A DNA stretch of 34,739 nucleotides from Helicobacter anseris (GCF_003364335.1 NZ_NXLX01000016.1:1-34739); one strand, 5' to 3'; positions 1 through 9,488 are shown, numbered from the stretch's first letter. Notes: generated by a model from the sequence alone, not told the origin. Numbers and translations are program-made.

Positions 1-3000
1 ACCCGCCACTCCATTTTTAAATTCATCAGCTGTTTTTCCATCATTATTACTTGCAAAAATAAGGTTTGTAATTCCACTAGTGCCATAATCAATATCAGCT
101 TCTACATTTACAGGTCCTTGCATTACAAGATTAGCTGTTCCGCCTGTTGTTTTAACAGTATAGATTGGAATAATACCATTAGTAGTGCTTGAAGCTGCTT
201 GTCTTAAAACTAAGTTTGTAGTTCCACCAGTTGTTGTAAGAGTTCCTGAAGAAATACCTTCTAAATTCATAATATTATTACTTACTTTTACTTGACTTGG
301 CATCCATATTTTATTTTCAAAGACAATGTTGTTAGTTCCACCATTGGTTGTGATGTTACCTGTGAGACTTGATAGAGATTTTAGTCCTTGTGTGATTTGC
401 TCTAGTGTTGGTGTTGATATTCCACTTACAGGAGGAGTTGATGGAGTTGAAGTAGCGGTATTCTTGATAAGAATATTGTTGGCACCTTTATTTTGAGCTG
501 TGATATTTGCAGTAATATTTCCACTCTCTGTTGCTGTGATAGTATTAGTGCTTTTAGAATTATTATTAGTATATACTGCAGTAATAGAATTTACATCAAT
601 TGTTATATTTTTTGCAGTAATAGTATTGGTAGCAACCCATCCTCCACTTGTTTCAATTTTTCCACCTGTTTTCGTGATAGTAATAGTTCCATTTTCTGCT
701 TTGATAGTATTTGTTCCAGCATTGTTGGTAATACTACCATTGATAGCAAGAGTAGAATCTGTATTATTTACCGTAATAGTATTAGTTCCACTACTAGCAC
801 TAATACCACCAGCGATAGTAATTCCGCCATTATTTGCTATGATAGTATTAGTTCCACTACTTGTAGAGATATTGCCCTTGATATCACTATTATCAGTAAC
901 AATATTATTACTTCCACCATTTGCGGTGATAGTATTAGCTGTAAGTTGTTTAACATTGATATAGTTTGCACCTTTATTGGTAAAAATTCCATTTTCTACT
1001 GTGAGGTTTAAATTGGCTTGATATTCAGCATTACTCCAGTTTGTTGCAAAATTATCAATGAGTTTTAGGTTTTTTTCACTACCAGTAGTAATATTTTTTC
1101 CAATATAGTTATTACCAGTATTATCCGCACCTTTATTAATATCTCCTACTGTAATATTCTGAGAATTTGTTCCTTCAAAGCTTAGGATATTGATAGATGG
1201 AATTCCATTTACAAAATTTTGCCAACTTCCAGATGCTGTAATTTCTATGATTTTTTTGCCATTTTCAAAGCTCACATCTCCATTAAATTTTAAGATATTA
1301 TAGACATTTGAGATACTCCAAGCACTAGCACTTTTATTAACAATACTCACATCATTTTTAAAAGTAGTAGTTCCTGTAATATCGAAAATATTTTTAACAT
1401 TACTTCCCCAACCATTTGATATTCCTGTTGAAATAGAAGAAGTATTTTCAAAGGTAATTCCACTTTTTGAAGTGATAATATTATAAACATCACTATAACC
1501 CCCACTTGCATTAGCAGTAATATTATTTTTGATAATATTGTCGCTATTGCTTGCATCAAAGATAATTTTATTGATTCCGGCACTAGCATTGATACCCCCG
1601 ATAGTATTTTTTTGCTCTCCGTTACTAGAAGCCTCAAAAGTAATAGTATTAGTTCCACCAGTTGTAGAGACGCTTCCACCTATAGAATTATTATTTCCAG
1701 AAAAAGTTATAGTATTTTGACCAGGAGGAGCTGCGGTAATATTTCCAGTAATGCTATTATCACCATTGGTTGCCCCAAAGGCTATGATATTTATCCCAGC
1801 ATTAGCCTCTACATTCCCCTCAATACTTCCTGCACTAGAGAAACTAACACTATTTTTGGCTTGGCTTGTAGCTCCATTGGCAAGCACACTTCCTTTAATT
1901 TTTTGTCCTCCATTAGTATCTCCAAATACTACTTTATTAAAACCACTTCTACTATTTCTTCCTCTTGCTTCAATATTGCCTTGTAATGAACCCTTTGTAA
2001 AAGTAACATGATTCCCTCTGTTTTCATCTGGAGGGACATTACCATATCCTGTTCCATAAGAAATGATATTTCCTTTCATTACAATAGTATCCGCAGATGT
2101 GGTGGCACCATTAAAACTTACTTCATTTTTTACAAAGTCATTGGCATTATCTGCATTTCCATTTTGAATATTACCAGTGAGTTTAGTCTCATTATTAAAA
2201 TTTATTTTTAAAGCTCCAGCATTATAACTTCCATTCCCAATACCACCAATATTTGTTTTTACTTCAAGACTAGAAGCATTAGCTGATTTATCAAAAGTAA
2301 TAGTTGCATCCGTTGTAGATACACCATGCCGAATATTAGTAATAGTCAATGTATCTGAAGCCTTAATAGTGGCTTGCCCATTTGTAGCGGTAATAATCCC
2401 ATCAATATTTGCACCCTGTTTAAACTCAAGATTGGTATTACCTAATGCATTTAAAGTTACATTTCCCTTAATCCCTTTGCCTCCAAAGATTCCATTGAAG
2501 GTTTTATGAGAATAATTTTCACTAGTTCCATTATAAGAGCCAGTTACAGCAAGATTTCCATAGAAAGCATAAGTGGTGGTAACTCCTGATAAATCCATTG
2601 TAAAGATTCTATCTGTATTATCATTTTCTGCTGTCCACATATCTACTGTAAGAGTTCCTGTGCCATTACTACCCATTGCTATACCACTAGTGGAATAAAA
2701 GATAGTGTCTTGTCCTAAATCTAATTGACCTTTATTGCTAAAACCATTAGAATCCCACTTATTTTCACTACCTGTAAAATAAAGTTTGAATTCATTTTTT
2801 ACACCACTACCACTATCAAAAGAAAAACCTTTATAACCATTACTTCCACTTATGCTTACATCTTTAAAAGTTACATTGTTACTATTAAAATTAATAGCTT
2901 CACCTCTATTACTACCACTAACCTTATAGAATCCTGTATCATTAGAACTAGCAGCATTGATATTACTAGCACTTAAAAACAAAGCTAGAGAACTAGCAAC

Positions 3001-3105
3001 TAAAGGTTTGAAGAATTTTTTTGAATTATTGTTTGTAGAGAAAGAGGTATTTAAAGAATTATTTGTATCCCCCCCCCCCTGTAGCAGTGAAATATTTCTT
3101 TTCAT
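1..3105 (-). CDS. Large autotransporter-like surface protein, N-terminal part, phase-variable (runs off left edge)
   Basis: This frame is open without a stop for 1035 codons from an ATG at 3105 to the left edge, so the C-terminus (where a beta-barrel translocator would lie) is outside the window. AAGGAG (3118-3113) sits 7 nt before the ATG. The protein begins MKRNISLLQGGGDTNN, then a Ser/Asn-rich stretch, then a lysine-phenylalanine start and hydrophobic segment at about residues 28-50 (SKKFFKPLVASSLALFLS, then NINAASS), which looks like a signal peptide with an N-terminal extension. The rest is Asn/Thr/Gly/Ser-rich with recurring GGTTN, GTNTI and NNI motifs every 20-24 residues, as in parallel beta-helix passengers. 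Export and surface display are inferred from this composition; no VacA-type domain was recognised. A G11 tract at codons 9-13 controls the frame. It could also be a filamentous adhesin. Confidence 0.85.
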   Translation of the reverse strand, partial: MKRNISLLQGGGDTNNSLNTSFSTNNNSKKFFKPLVASSLALFLSASNINAASSNDTGFYKVSGSNRGEAINFNSNNVTFKDVSISGSNGYKGFSFDSGSGVKNEFKLYFTGSENKWDSNGFSNKGQLDLGQDTIFYSTSGIAMGSNGTGTLTVDMWTAENDNTDRIFTMDLSGVTTTYAFYGNLAVTGSYNGTSENYSHKTFNGIFGGKGIKGNVTLNALGNTNLEFKQGANIDGIITATNGQATIKASDTLTITNIRHGVSTTDATITFDKSANASSLEVKTNIGGIGNGSYNAGALKINFNNETKLTGNIQNGNADNANDFVKNEVSFNGATTSADTIVMKGNIISYGTGYGNVPPDENRGNHVTFTKGSLQGNIEARGRNSRSGFNKVVFGDTNGGQKIKGSVLANGATSQAKNSVSFSSAGSIEGNVEANAGINIIAFGATNGDNSITGNITAAPPGQNTITFSGNNNSIGGSVSTTGGTNTITFEASSNGEQKNTIGGINASAGINKIIFDASNSDNIIKNNITANASGGYSDVYNIITSKSGITFENTSSISTGISNGWGSNVKNIFDITGTTTFKNDVSIVNKSASAWSISNVYNILKFNGDVSFENGKKIIEITASGSWQNFVNGIPSINILSFEGTNSQNITVGDINKGADNTGNNYIGKNITTGSEKNLKLIDNFATNWSNAEYQANLNLTVENGIFTNKGANYINVKQLTANTITANGGSNNIVTDNSDIKGNISTSSGTNTIIANNGGITIAGGISASSGTNTITVNNTDSTLAINGSITNNAGTNTIKAENGTITITKTGGKIETSGGWVATNTITAKNITIDVNSITAVYTNNNSKSTNTITATESGNITANITAQNKGANNILIKNTATSTPSTPPVSGISTPTLEQITQGLKSLSSLTGNITTNGGTNNIVFENKIWMPSQVKVSNNIMNLEGISSGTLTTTGGTTNLVLRQAASSTTNGIIPIYTVKTTGGTANLVMQGPVNVEADIDYGTSGITNLIFASNNDGKTADEFKNGVAG
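3069..3079 (-). repeat. G11 homopolymer inside the autotransporter 5' coding region (phase-variation switch)
   Basis: Eleven consecutive C on the plus strand are G11 in the coding strand, covering codons 9-13. With 11 G the frame continues through the signal peptide. With 10 G translation would read ATA CAA ATA ATT CTT TAA after the tract and stop. With 12 G it would read GGA TAC AAA TAA and stop. The present length is therefore the ON state. Slipped-strand mispairing at such tracts is the known phase-variation mechanism in Helicobacter and Campylobacter. Confidence 0.85.
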
Positions 3106-3200
3106 CTATTAACTCCTTGTTTTTTAGCTTAGTAAATTTAAAAACGGAATTTTTTCATAAAAAAGTCAAGTTTTTGTTAAGAAAAACAAAAATATTTCAA

Positions 3201-3212
3201 GGGGGGGGGGGG
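3201..3212. repeat. G12 homopolymer in the divergent intergenic region
   Basis: Twelve consecutive G lie 96 bp upstream of the autotransporter start codon and about 95 bp upstream of the pflA -10. On the minus strand the C12 is followed directly by TTGAAA, so length changes could alter promoter spacing or DNA geometry for the autotransporter. The tract is seen directly; a regulatory role is inference. Confidence 0.8.
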
Positions 3213-3306
3213 TATTAGAATCTTATGAGATAGTGTATATTTGGGTATTTGCGAGATTTTGAAAAAATTTGAAAAATACACTAGATTTAGTTTATATGTA
3301 TTTTTA

Positions 3307-3315
3307 TGTTATGAT
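3307..3315 (+). promoter_or_regulatory. Predicted extended -10 promoter of pflA-algC
   Basis: TGTTATGAT matches the Helicobacter vegetative extended -10 (TGnTATAAT) with one mismatch in the hexamer. Transcription would start near 3322, leaving a leader of about 34 nt with GGAG at 3347-3350 before the TTG start. No -35 box is evident, as is usual for this group. Confidence 0.5.
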
Positions 3316-3355
3316 TTTAGTATTTTTGCTAGATTTTTTGTAATTTGGAGTATGA

Positions 3356-5692
3356 TTGAGAAGTTTTGCCATATTTTTTTGTCTTATTTTTTTTGCCAAT
3401 GCCTTTGATATGGATATCTCCTATGGAAAAGAAAAAAAGAATCTCTTTTCTATTATCACACTTAAAGCAAAAAAAGACTTTTTATGTGAAAAAATTATGC
3501 GAAGTATCAATGCGGATTATATAATCCAATGCAAAATAGATGCAATACCAGAAAATGGCTTTTTACCATTTGAGACAAAGTTTTTCAAAATTTCTTATCA
3601 AATGGAAAAACAAGTCTTTATCCTCTCTATCTATCCAAAAAAAGAAATAGAGCTATTTTATATCCCTGATGATATTCAAGAAAATAATCTCTTTTTTGAA
3701 GAAAAAAAATCCTTGAGTAAAACTTGGCAAATCGTAGGCTATGAAAAAAACCTTCCTTTTTTAACAAAAAAAGACAAAAATCAAAAAGGAATTAACTTTC
3801 CTATTACCTTAGGAAATCCTCAATTTAATTATGTAGATGAAATCAATATTGATAAAAATCCCCTCAAAGCTAGTGTTGGTGCAGACTATGCTGATTATCT
3901 AAAAATCAAAGATTTAATGAAGCAAAAATACTACAAAACCGCTTTAAATGCTATTAGCTCTACTTTTAGAAAATTCCCTAATACTTTTTTTGCTAAAGAC
4001 TTATTATTTTATCAAATTCAAGCTCTCTATCATCTCAATCTTGTTGATAATGTGCTTGAAAATGCACCTGCTTGGATCAAGCAATATCCATCAGACAATG
4101 AAGTCCCAGAAGTCTTATATATGCTTGGTAATACTTATGCAAAGATCTATTTTCCTACAGAAGCAATGCACTTTTATAAAAGAATCATTGAAGAATATCC
4201 TGAAAATCGATTTACTCCTCTTGCAAAAATGCAAATTGCAAAAACACTTTCTGAAGGCACCAATATAGGAATGGCTAGAATCTATTTTTCTCAAGCCTAT
4301 CAAGAAGCAAAGGATTTGGATAGTGTGACAGATATAGCACTAAACTGGGCTTTTTTTGAAATCAATACCAATAATGCGCAAAATGCTAGAGATTTGATAG
4401 ATAAAATTTTAGAAGCTAATCCTACTTTTTTTACCCAAAATCCTGAACAAACCAAAAACACCATCATCTATCTTAGCGAAAAACACATCTATGATAGTGC
4501 TGCAAAGATTGCAGACTACTATTTTCATCACACAAAAGATGATGATAAAGTGCATGAAGAACTTGGCTTTATGCTAGGCGAGCTTTATGAAAAAGCCAAA
4601 GATTACGACAAAGCACATAGCAGCAATCTTGCTTTTATCAAAGAATATGAGAGTTTTCCAAAAGCAAGGGAAGTGCAAAAAAGAGATGATGCGATGCTTT
4701 TTGAAGTAAGTGGGAGTGATAGTGTAAAATTAGAGCGCTATGATTACATACTCAAAAAATATCCAAATACTCCACAAGCCACAAAAGCTGCTGAGCTTAA
4801 AACAAAGATTTTAATAAAACAGCAAGATTATGAAGATGCACTTGCTATGAAACCTTTTTTGCCAGCAAATAGCACGCTTTATAATGAAGCTTTGTTAGGA
4901 ATGATAGATAAAAACATTCAAGAAAATCAATGTCAAAAAATCAACCCATATTTAATTGAAATGACAGATTTCTCAGGTATCAAAGATAAGCTTAAAGCCT
5001 TTGATTGTCTTTATAACAATAATCTCTTTACTCAAGCTTTAAAAGTTGCTCAAACAATGTTGCAAGATAAAAATAATCCTGATTATATTGCTTGGCTCTA
5101 TAGAAATGCAAATACGCTTTTTGCTCTAGGAAAATACCAAGATTCCATCATTGCAATACAAGATGTTTTAAGTCTTGCAAAAAATAAGAAGACAAAAAAA
5201 TATGAAGATATCTATTTTACACTCTTTTCTAGTCTTGCAAGATTGGATTTCAAAGATAGGGCAAAAGAAATCTACAATAAACTTTATGAAAATTTTAAAG
5301 ATGATAGGAGAATGCTACAAGTTTATGCCACTTTGCTCAATTGGGGTGATGCCAAAAATACCACAACGATAGTCTATGCTAAAAATCTCATCGCTCTACA
5401 AGAGAGATATAAAACACAAGATTTCACACCATTTGTGGAATTCAAACTTATTGAAGCACTCTCTCAAAATAATCAAACACAAGAAGCTTACACCATAGCA
5501 CAAGAGCTTGTAAAAAAGAATCTAAGGAGTATTGATTTGCAAAAAGCTTTTTATATCAAAGCAGATTTAGAAATAAAACTTAAAGAAAACACAAAAGCTC
5601 TTGAGAGTTTAAAATCTTGCATCAATATCCAAGAAGATTCTACTTGGAAAACACTCTGCAAACAAAGCCAAACACTTTTCAAAGGAGAATAA
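3356..5692 (+). CDS. pflA: Paralysed-flagellum protein PflA, periplasmic flagellar motor scaffold
   Basis: The 778-residue protein has a signal peptide (MRSFAIFFCLIFFANA, cleavage predicted after residue 16), a beta-rich N-terminal part to about residue 170, and then a long alpha-helical solenoid with TPR-like repeats from about 190 to the end (for example YMLGNTYAKIYFPTEAMHFY, residues around 255-275). Length and layout fit PflA of H. pylori and C. jejuni, which works with PflB in the periplasmic disk that holds extra stator complexes. The start is TTG with GGAG 5 nt upstream; the nearby ATG at 3352 is in another frame. The stop codon abuts the algC ATG, so the two genes are cotranscribed. 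The name rests on length, signal peptide, TPR layout and the algC neighbour. Confidence 0.83.
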   Translation: MRSFAIFFCLIFFANAFDMDISYGKEKKNLFSIITLKAKKDFLCEKIMRSINADYIIQCKIDAIPENGFLPFETKFFKISYQMEKQVFILSIYPKKEIELFYIPDDIQENNLFFEEKKSLSKTWQIVGYEKNLPFLTKKDKNQKGINFPITLGNPQFNYVDEINIDKNPLKASVGADYADYLKIKDLMKQKYYKTALNAISSTFRKFPNTFFAKDLLFYQIQALYHLNLVDNVLENAPAWIKQYPSDNEVPEVLYMLGNTYAKIYFPTEAMHFYKRIIEEYPENRFTPLAKMQIAKTLSEGTNIGMARIYFSQAYQEAKDLDSVTDIALNWAFFEINTNNAQNARDLIDKILEANPTFFTQNPEQTKNTIIYLSEKHIYDSAAKIADYYFHHTKDDDKVHEELGFMLGELYEKAKDYDKAHSSNLAFIKEYESFPKAREVQKRDDAMLFEVSGSDSVKLERYDYILKKYPNTPQATKAAELKTKILIKQQDYEDALAMKPFLPANSTLYNEALLGMIDKNIQENQCQKINPYLIEMTDFSGIKDKLKAFDCLYNNNLFTQALKVAQTMLQDKNNPDYIAWLYRNANTLFALGKYQDSIIAIQDVLSLAKNKKTKKYEDIYFTLFSSLARLDFKDRAKEIYNKLYENFKDDRRMLQVYATLLNWGDAKNTTTIVYAKNLIALQERYKTQDFTPFVEFKLIEALSQNNQTQEAYTIAQELVKKNLRSIDLQKAFYIKADLEIKLKENTKALESLKSCINIQEDSTWKTLCKQSQTLFKGE

Positions 5693-7066
5693 ATGAGCAT
5701 TTTTAGAGAATATGACATTCGAGGGATATTTGAAAAAGATCTCACGCAACAAAGTGTATTTGAAATTGGATTTTTTTTAGGTGAGGCAATTAAGCAAAAT
5801 CATCAAGAAGAAGTCATCATTGGATATGATGCAAGGGTGCATTCTATTACTCTTTTAAAATGGCTCAGCGATGGACTAAGACATCAGGGAATTAAGGTTT
5901 TTTGCATAGGAATGGTGCCCACTCCTGTAGCCTACTTTGCGACTTATCAAAAATTTGATTCTTTGGAGTGTAAAAATTCTATTATGATTACTGGCTCGCA
6001 CAATCCTCCAGAATACAATGGTTTTAAGATTACTATCAATCAAAAACCTTTCTATGGAAAGGCTATTCAAGAAATAAGACAAAAGATTCAAAATAGCAAT
6101 CTTATCTATCAATCTTATGATGAAACTATATATTCCATTGATGCTCTAAATTGCTATATTGATTTTCTTAGCAATCACTTTAAAAAACTTCACAACTTTG
6201 CTTATGAAGTAGCCTTAGATTATGGTAATGGCGTAGGAGCATTAGCAATGCAAAAAATTTTAGAGAATCTAAATATAAGATCTATACATCTTTTTGCACA
6301 GCCAGATGGAACTTTCCCTAATCATCACCCTGATCCTAGCGAAGAGAAAAATCTTGAATTTTTACAAGAAACAATGAAAGATAAAAACATTTCCATAGGA
6401 CTTGCCTTTGATGGAGATGCTGATAGAATTGCACTGCTTAGTGCAAATCATTCTTTTAAAGGTGATGAATTGGCAATTTTATTTGCCAAACAAATAGAAT
6501 CTAGTGGAAAAAAACCTCTTGTTATTGGAGAGGTGAAGTGCTCACAAATTATGTATGATGCCATCAATGAAATAGGCTCTAGCGTAATGTATAAAACTGG
6601 CCACAGCAATCTGAAAGTCAAGCTCAAGGAATTAAATGCAGATTTGGCTGTTGAGATGAGCGGACATATGTTTTTTAATGATCGTTATTATGGTTATGAC
6701 GATGCAATCTATGCAGGGCTAAGGGCTTTGGAATTATTTTTACATCAAAGTCCAGAAGAAATAGAAGCATCTATTAAAGCCCTACCTAAACTCTTTAGCA
6801 CTCCTGAAGAAAAGATCCACACAAGTGAGGAGATGAAATTTACCCTTATTGAACAACTCAAAAAAAAGCTAGAAAATCCACCAAAAGATTTTCCAAAAAT
6901 TTTGGAAATTGTAGATATCGATGGAATTCGTGTAATTTTTGAAGATGGCTGGGGGTTAGTACGCGCGAGCAACACTACCCCTGTGCTTGTGACAAGATTT
7001 GAAGCTAAAGATGAAACTAAAGCAATGCTATATAAAAAAGCTTTACTTAGCCTATTATCTCTCTAA
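5693..7066 (+). CDS. algC: Phosphomannomutase/phosphoglucomutase
   Basis: The 457-residue alpha-D-phosphohexomutase interconverts hexose 6- and 1-phosphates for LPS and glycan precursor synthesis in the cytoplasm. All four family motifs are present: the phosphoserine loop TGSHNP (Ser102), the metal loop DGDADR (Asp240, 242, 244), the sugar-binding loop EMSGH (321-325) and the phosphate-binding loop RASNTTP (424-430). The ATG directly follows the pflA stop, with GGAG within the pflA end, so translation is probably coupled. The 3' end overlaps the 3' end of ftsK, which is on the opposite strand, by 20 bp. The family often accepts both mannose and glucose phosphates, and sequence alone does not settle the preference. 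Confidence 0.92.
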   Translation: MSIFREYDIRGIFEKDLTQQSVFEIGFFLGEAIKQNHQEEVIIGYDARVHSITLLKWLSDGLRHQGIKVFCIGMVPTPVAYFATYQKFDSLECKNSIMITGSHNPPEYNGFKITINQKPFYGKAIQEIRQKIQNSNLIYQSYDETIYSIDALNCYIDFLSNHFKKLHNFAYEVALDYGNGVGALAMQKILENLNIRSIHLFAQPDGTFPNHHPDPSEEKNLEFLQETMKDKNISIGLAFDGDADRIALLSANHSFKGDELAILFAKQIESSGKKPLVIGEVKCSQIMYDAINEIGSSVMYKTGHSNLKVKLKELNADLAVEMSGHMFFNDRYYGYDDAIYAGLRALELFLHQSPEEIEASIKALPKLFSTPEEKIHTSEEMKFTLIEQLKKKLENPPKDFPKILEIVDIDGIRVIFEDGWGLVRASNTTPVLVTRFEAKDETKAMLYKKALLSLLSL

Positions 7067-9488
7067 TACCCTTTGCATTTGGGGCTGACAAAAAGCCTTG
7101 CTTTTCTAGCTCCTCCACTAAGGTGGCTGCTTTGTTATAACCTACACTCATTCTTCTTTGTAAAAAACTCGCGGAAGTTTTTCCCGTGCTTCTAATAATC
7201 TCTTTTGCCTTTTGCAAATCTGAAGCATTGGATTTCAAGCTCTCATCAATTACATCATCTGCTATCAATTCCCTTTCTTCTAAAACAAAATTTTTGTCAT
7301 ATTGCACTTCTCGCTGCGCCTTGATGCTCTCTACAATTTTTTCTATCTCCGTCTCACTTGTCCAAGGAGCGTGGATTCTAATCACACCACTAATACCTGG
7401 TGGGGTAAATAGCATATCCCCTCTTCCCAATAAACTCTGAGCCCCCTCTACATCCAATACCACTCTAGAATCTATTTTGTTACTCACCTTAAAAGCAACT
7501 CTTGCTGGGAGATTTGTCTTTATCAATCCTGTCACAACATCAGCACTTGGTCTTTGAGTAGCAACAATCAAATGCATACCACAAGCCCTACCCATTTGTG
7601 CAATCCTTGTAATAGGGAATTCTGCTTCTTTTCCTCCTGTCATCATCAAATCTGCTAATTCATCAATAATGATTACTAAAAATGCAAAAGGCTCTTCTCC
7701 TATTTCTTTGCATTTCTGATTGTAATTTTCTATTGTTTTGACCTTTAGAGCACTCATTAGCTTATAGCGCCTCTCCATCTCTCTTACCGCAGAGTTTAAT
7801 GCCGTGATTGCCTTTTTTGGATCAGTGATGATTGGGGTAAGCAAATGAGGTATGTCCTCATACATACTAAATTCCACCATCTTTGGATCTACCATTATTA
7901 AACGTAAGTTTTCTGGAGAATTACGATAAAGCAAGGAAACTATCATCGCATTTACTCCTACTGATTTTCCACTCCCTGTAGTCCCTGCTATAAGCAAATG
8001 TGGAAGCTTTTTTAAGTCTGTCACAAAAGGATTGCCCACAATATCCTTACCCAAAGCAAGAGTTAATGAAGAAGCAGAATTTTTAAATACCTCACTCTCT
8101 AAAATCTCTCGCATATAAATTGTTTGGACATTAGAATTTGGTATCTCAATACCCACAACATCTTTTCCTGGTATAGGAGCTTGAATACGAATAGACTGCG
8201 CACAAAGTGCCATAGCCAAATCATCACTTAGTGTAAGAATCCTACTCACCTTTACATGACTTGCTGGTTTAAATTCAAAAGTGCTTACTAGAGGCCCTGT
8301 ATAAGTTCTGATGATATCTCCATCAATTTTAAACATCTTAAGCTTAGAGAGAAGATTTTGAATTTTTTCATCAAGCTCACTCTCATCAAAATCTTTATTT
8401 TGCACAGGATTTTTACCCAAAAGCTCAATACTTGGCAAAATATAATCTTTTGGTTTTTCAATTTCTCCTTTTTCTAAAGAATCTAGCAAGATTGTATTTT
8501 CACTCAATTCTTTTACTACGGCAGTTTTTTTAATACTAGCTTCATTTTTTTGTTCTTTTTGCAAGCTAGTATTTTGGTGGTTTGCTACTGCTTGCATACT
8601 AAAGACTTCTTGTGGTTTTGCTTGCTCCTCTAATTGCATAGGTTTTGCCTCTTCTTTAGCCTCTTGTATTGATGATTGAATACTTGTTGGATATGAAGAT
8701 GAAATCTCTTGAATCTTTTGAGATATATTTTCTTGATGTGTTAAAGCAATCTGAGTATCACCATTTTTTAAGCGATTGCGCTCTATTACTTCTTGACTAT
8801 AATCTTTTTGATTACTAGCTTGAGGAGTGTCTATAAGCCCTATTTCTGGTTTTGGCTCTTTTATATTGAGTTTAATTTCAGTAAAAACACGCACATTTGG
8901 TTGCACAATTTGCATATCTTCTTTTGGTTTTTCTTTTGCTTTATGCATAAAATCCATTGGGTTAAAAGGAAGATTTTTTTGCCTCTTCTCTTTTTGCTTT
9001 GTAGCTTTTCTATCCTGCAAGAATGCCTTAATTTTTGTATAGCAAAACACAATTTTTTTACCAAAGATATCCAAGATTCTAATACTAGTATCAAACAAAA
9101 TTTTTAGAGTTTTTTTAAAATGAGAAACAGAAAGCAATAACCATGAGCCAATACTTGCAAAAAGTAGTAAAAAATATACTCCAAAAATACCTACTATAGC
9201 CTCTAAGGAATCTACCATTGCTTTTGCAAGCTCGCCTTTTTGAAACCATAAATACTGCAAACACAAAACACATAAAAATAATATCATCACTGCGATGATA
9301 TTTTGCATCGCCTTTTGACTTAATGTAGGATTTTTATAAAGAAAAATCAAAAACCAGATTAAAACTAAGGGATACAAGACTGCTAGATAGCCAAATAACA
9401 TAAAATTAAAAGTCCCAAGCATCTGACCAAAAGTACCTATATTTTGACTTTCCATCAAAAAGGTAATGCCCGATAAAAAAAGCAACAA
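7047..9488 (-). CDS. ftsK: DNA translocase FtsK (start probably further upstream, possibly AUA at 9524)
   Basis: The protein is a membrane-anchored, septum-located DNA pump that clears and resolves chromosomes at division. From the TTG at 9488 it is 813 residues. There are N-terminal membrane segments (to about residue 122), a charged Glu/Lys/Gln linker (about 150-370), and the motor with Walker A GTTGSGKS (502-509) and Walker B LVIIIDE (604-610). The C-terminal winged-helix gamma domain lies at about 762-812 (RRMSVGYNKAATLVEELE). From 9488 the first membrane helix is cut in half and the ribosome binding site is poor. The open frame extends upstream to an ATA at 9524 preceded by AAGGGA at 6 nt, restoring KRLFVFIIAGVLLLF as a full helix. 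No ATG, GTG or TTG occurs between that frame's stop and 9488. Confidence 0.9.
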   Translation of the reverse strand: MLLFLSGITFLMESQNIGTFGQMLGTFNFMLFGYLAVLYPLVLIWFLIFLYKNPTLSQKAMQNIIAVMILFLCVLCLQYLWFQKGELAKAMVDSLEAIVGIFGVYFLLLFASIGSWLLLSVSHFKKTLKILFDTSIRILDIFGKKIVFCYTKIKAFLQDRKATKQKEKRQKNLPFNPMDFMHKAKEKPKEDMQIVQPNVRVFTEIKLNIKEPKPEIGLIDTPQASNQKDYSQEVIERNRLKNGDTQIALTHQENISQKIQEISSSYPTSIQSSIQEAKEEAKPMQLEEQAKPQEVFSMQAVANHQNTSLQKEQKNEASIKKTAVVKELSENTILLDSLEKGEIEKPKDYILPSIELLGKNPVQNKDFDESELDEKIQNLLSKLKMFKIDGDIIRTYTGPLVSTFEFKPASHVKVSRILTLSDDLAMALCAQSIRIQAPIPGKDVVGIEIPNSNVQTIYMREILESEVFKNSASSLTLALGKDIVGNPFVTDLKKLPHLLIAGTTGSGKSVGVNAMIVSLLYRNSPENLRLIMVDPKMVEFSMYEDIPHLLTPIITDPKKAITALNSAVREMERRYKLMSALKVKTIENYNQKCKEIGEEPFAFLVIIIDELADLMMTGGKEAEFPITRIAQMGRACGMHLIVATQRPSADVVTGLIKTNLPARVAFKVSNKIDSRVVLDVEGAQSLLGRGDMLFTPPGISGVIRIHAPWTSETEIEKIVESIKAQREVQYDKNFVLEERELIADDVIDESLKSNASDLQKAKEIIRSTGKTSASFLQRRMSVGYNKAATLVEELEKQGFLSAPNAKGIREIIG

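Larger units (their letters stand above)
3106..3355. other. Divergent intergenic region, autotransporter / pflA
   Basis: This 250 bp segment separates the autotransporter start (minus) from pflA (plus). It holds the autotransporter ribosome binding site (CTCCTT on the plus strand, 3113-3118), the G12 tract (3201-3212) and the pflA -10 element (3307-3315). A TTGACT (minus, near 3170) lies upstream of the autotransporter, but no convincing -10 follows at the right distance. I could not place that promoter. No small gene is evident. Confidence 0.6.

Noticed and set aside
680-950. Possible CRISPR-like regular repeats at about 60-72 bp spacing
   Set aside because: The repeats are degenerate, coding and in frame, with spacings in multiples of three; no conserved direct repeat with unique spacers or cas genes.
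493-1011. Plus-strand open frames of 150-170 residues rich in Ile/Ser/Cys or Val/Pro within 1-3000
   Set aside because: They are antisense to the continuous 1035-codon minus-strand autotransporter frame and have the low-complexity composition expected from the complement of its Asn/Thr repeats.
3421-5400. Short open frames on either strand inside pflA, such as 3948-4268
   Set aside because: They are frame shadows of pflA with no ribosome binding site or domain.
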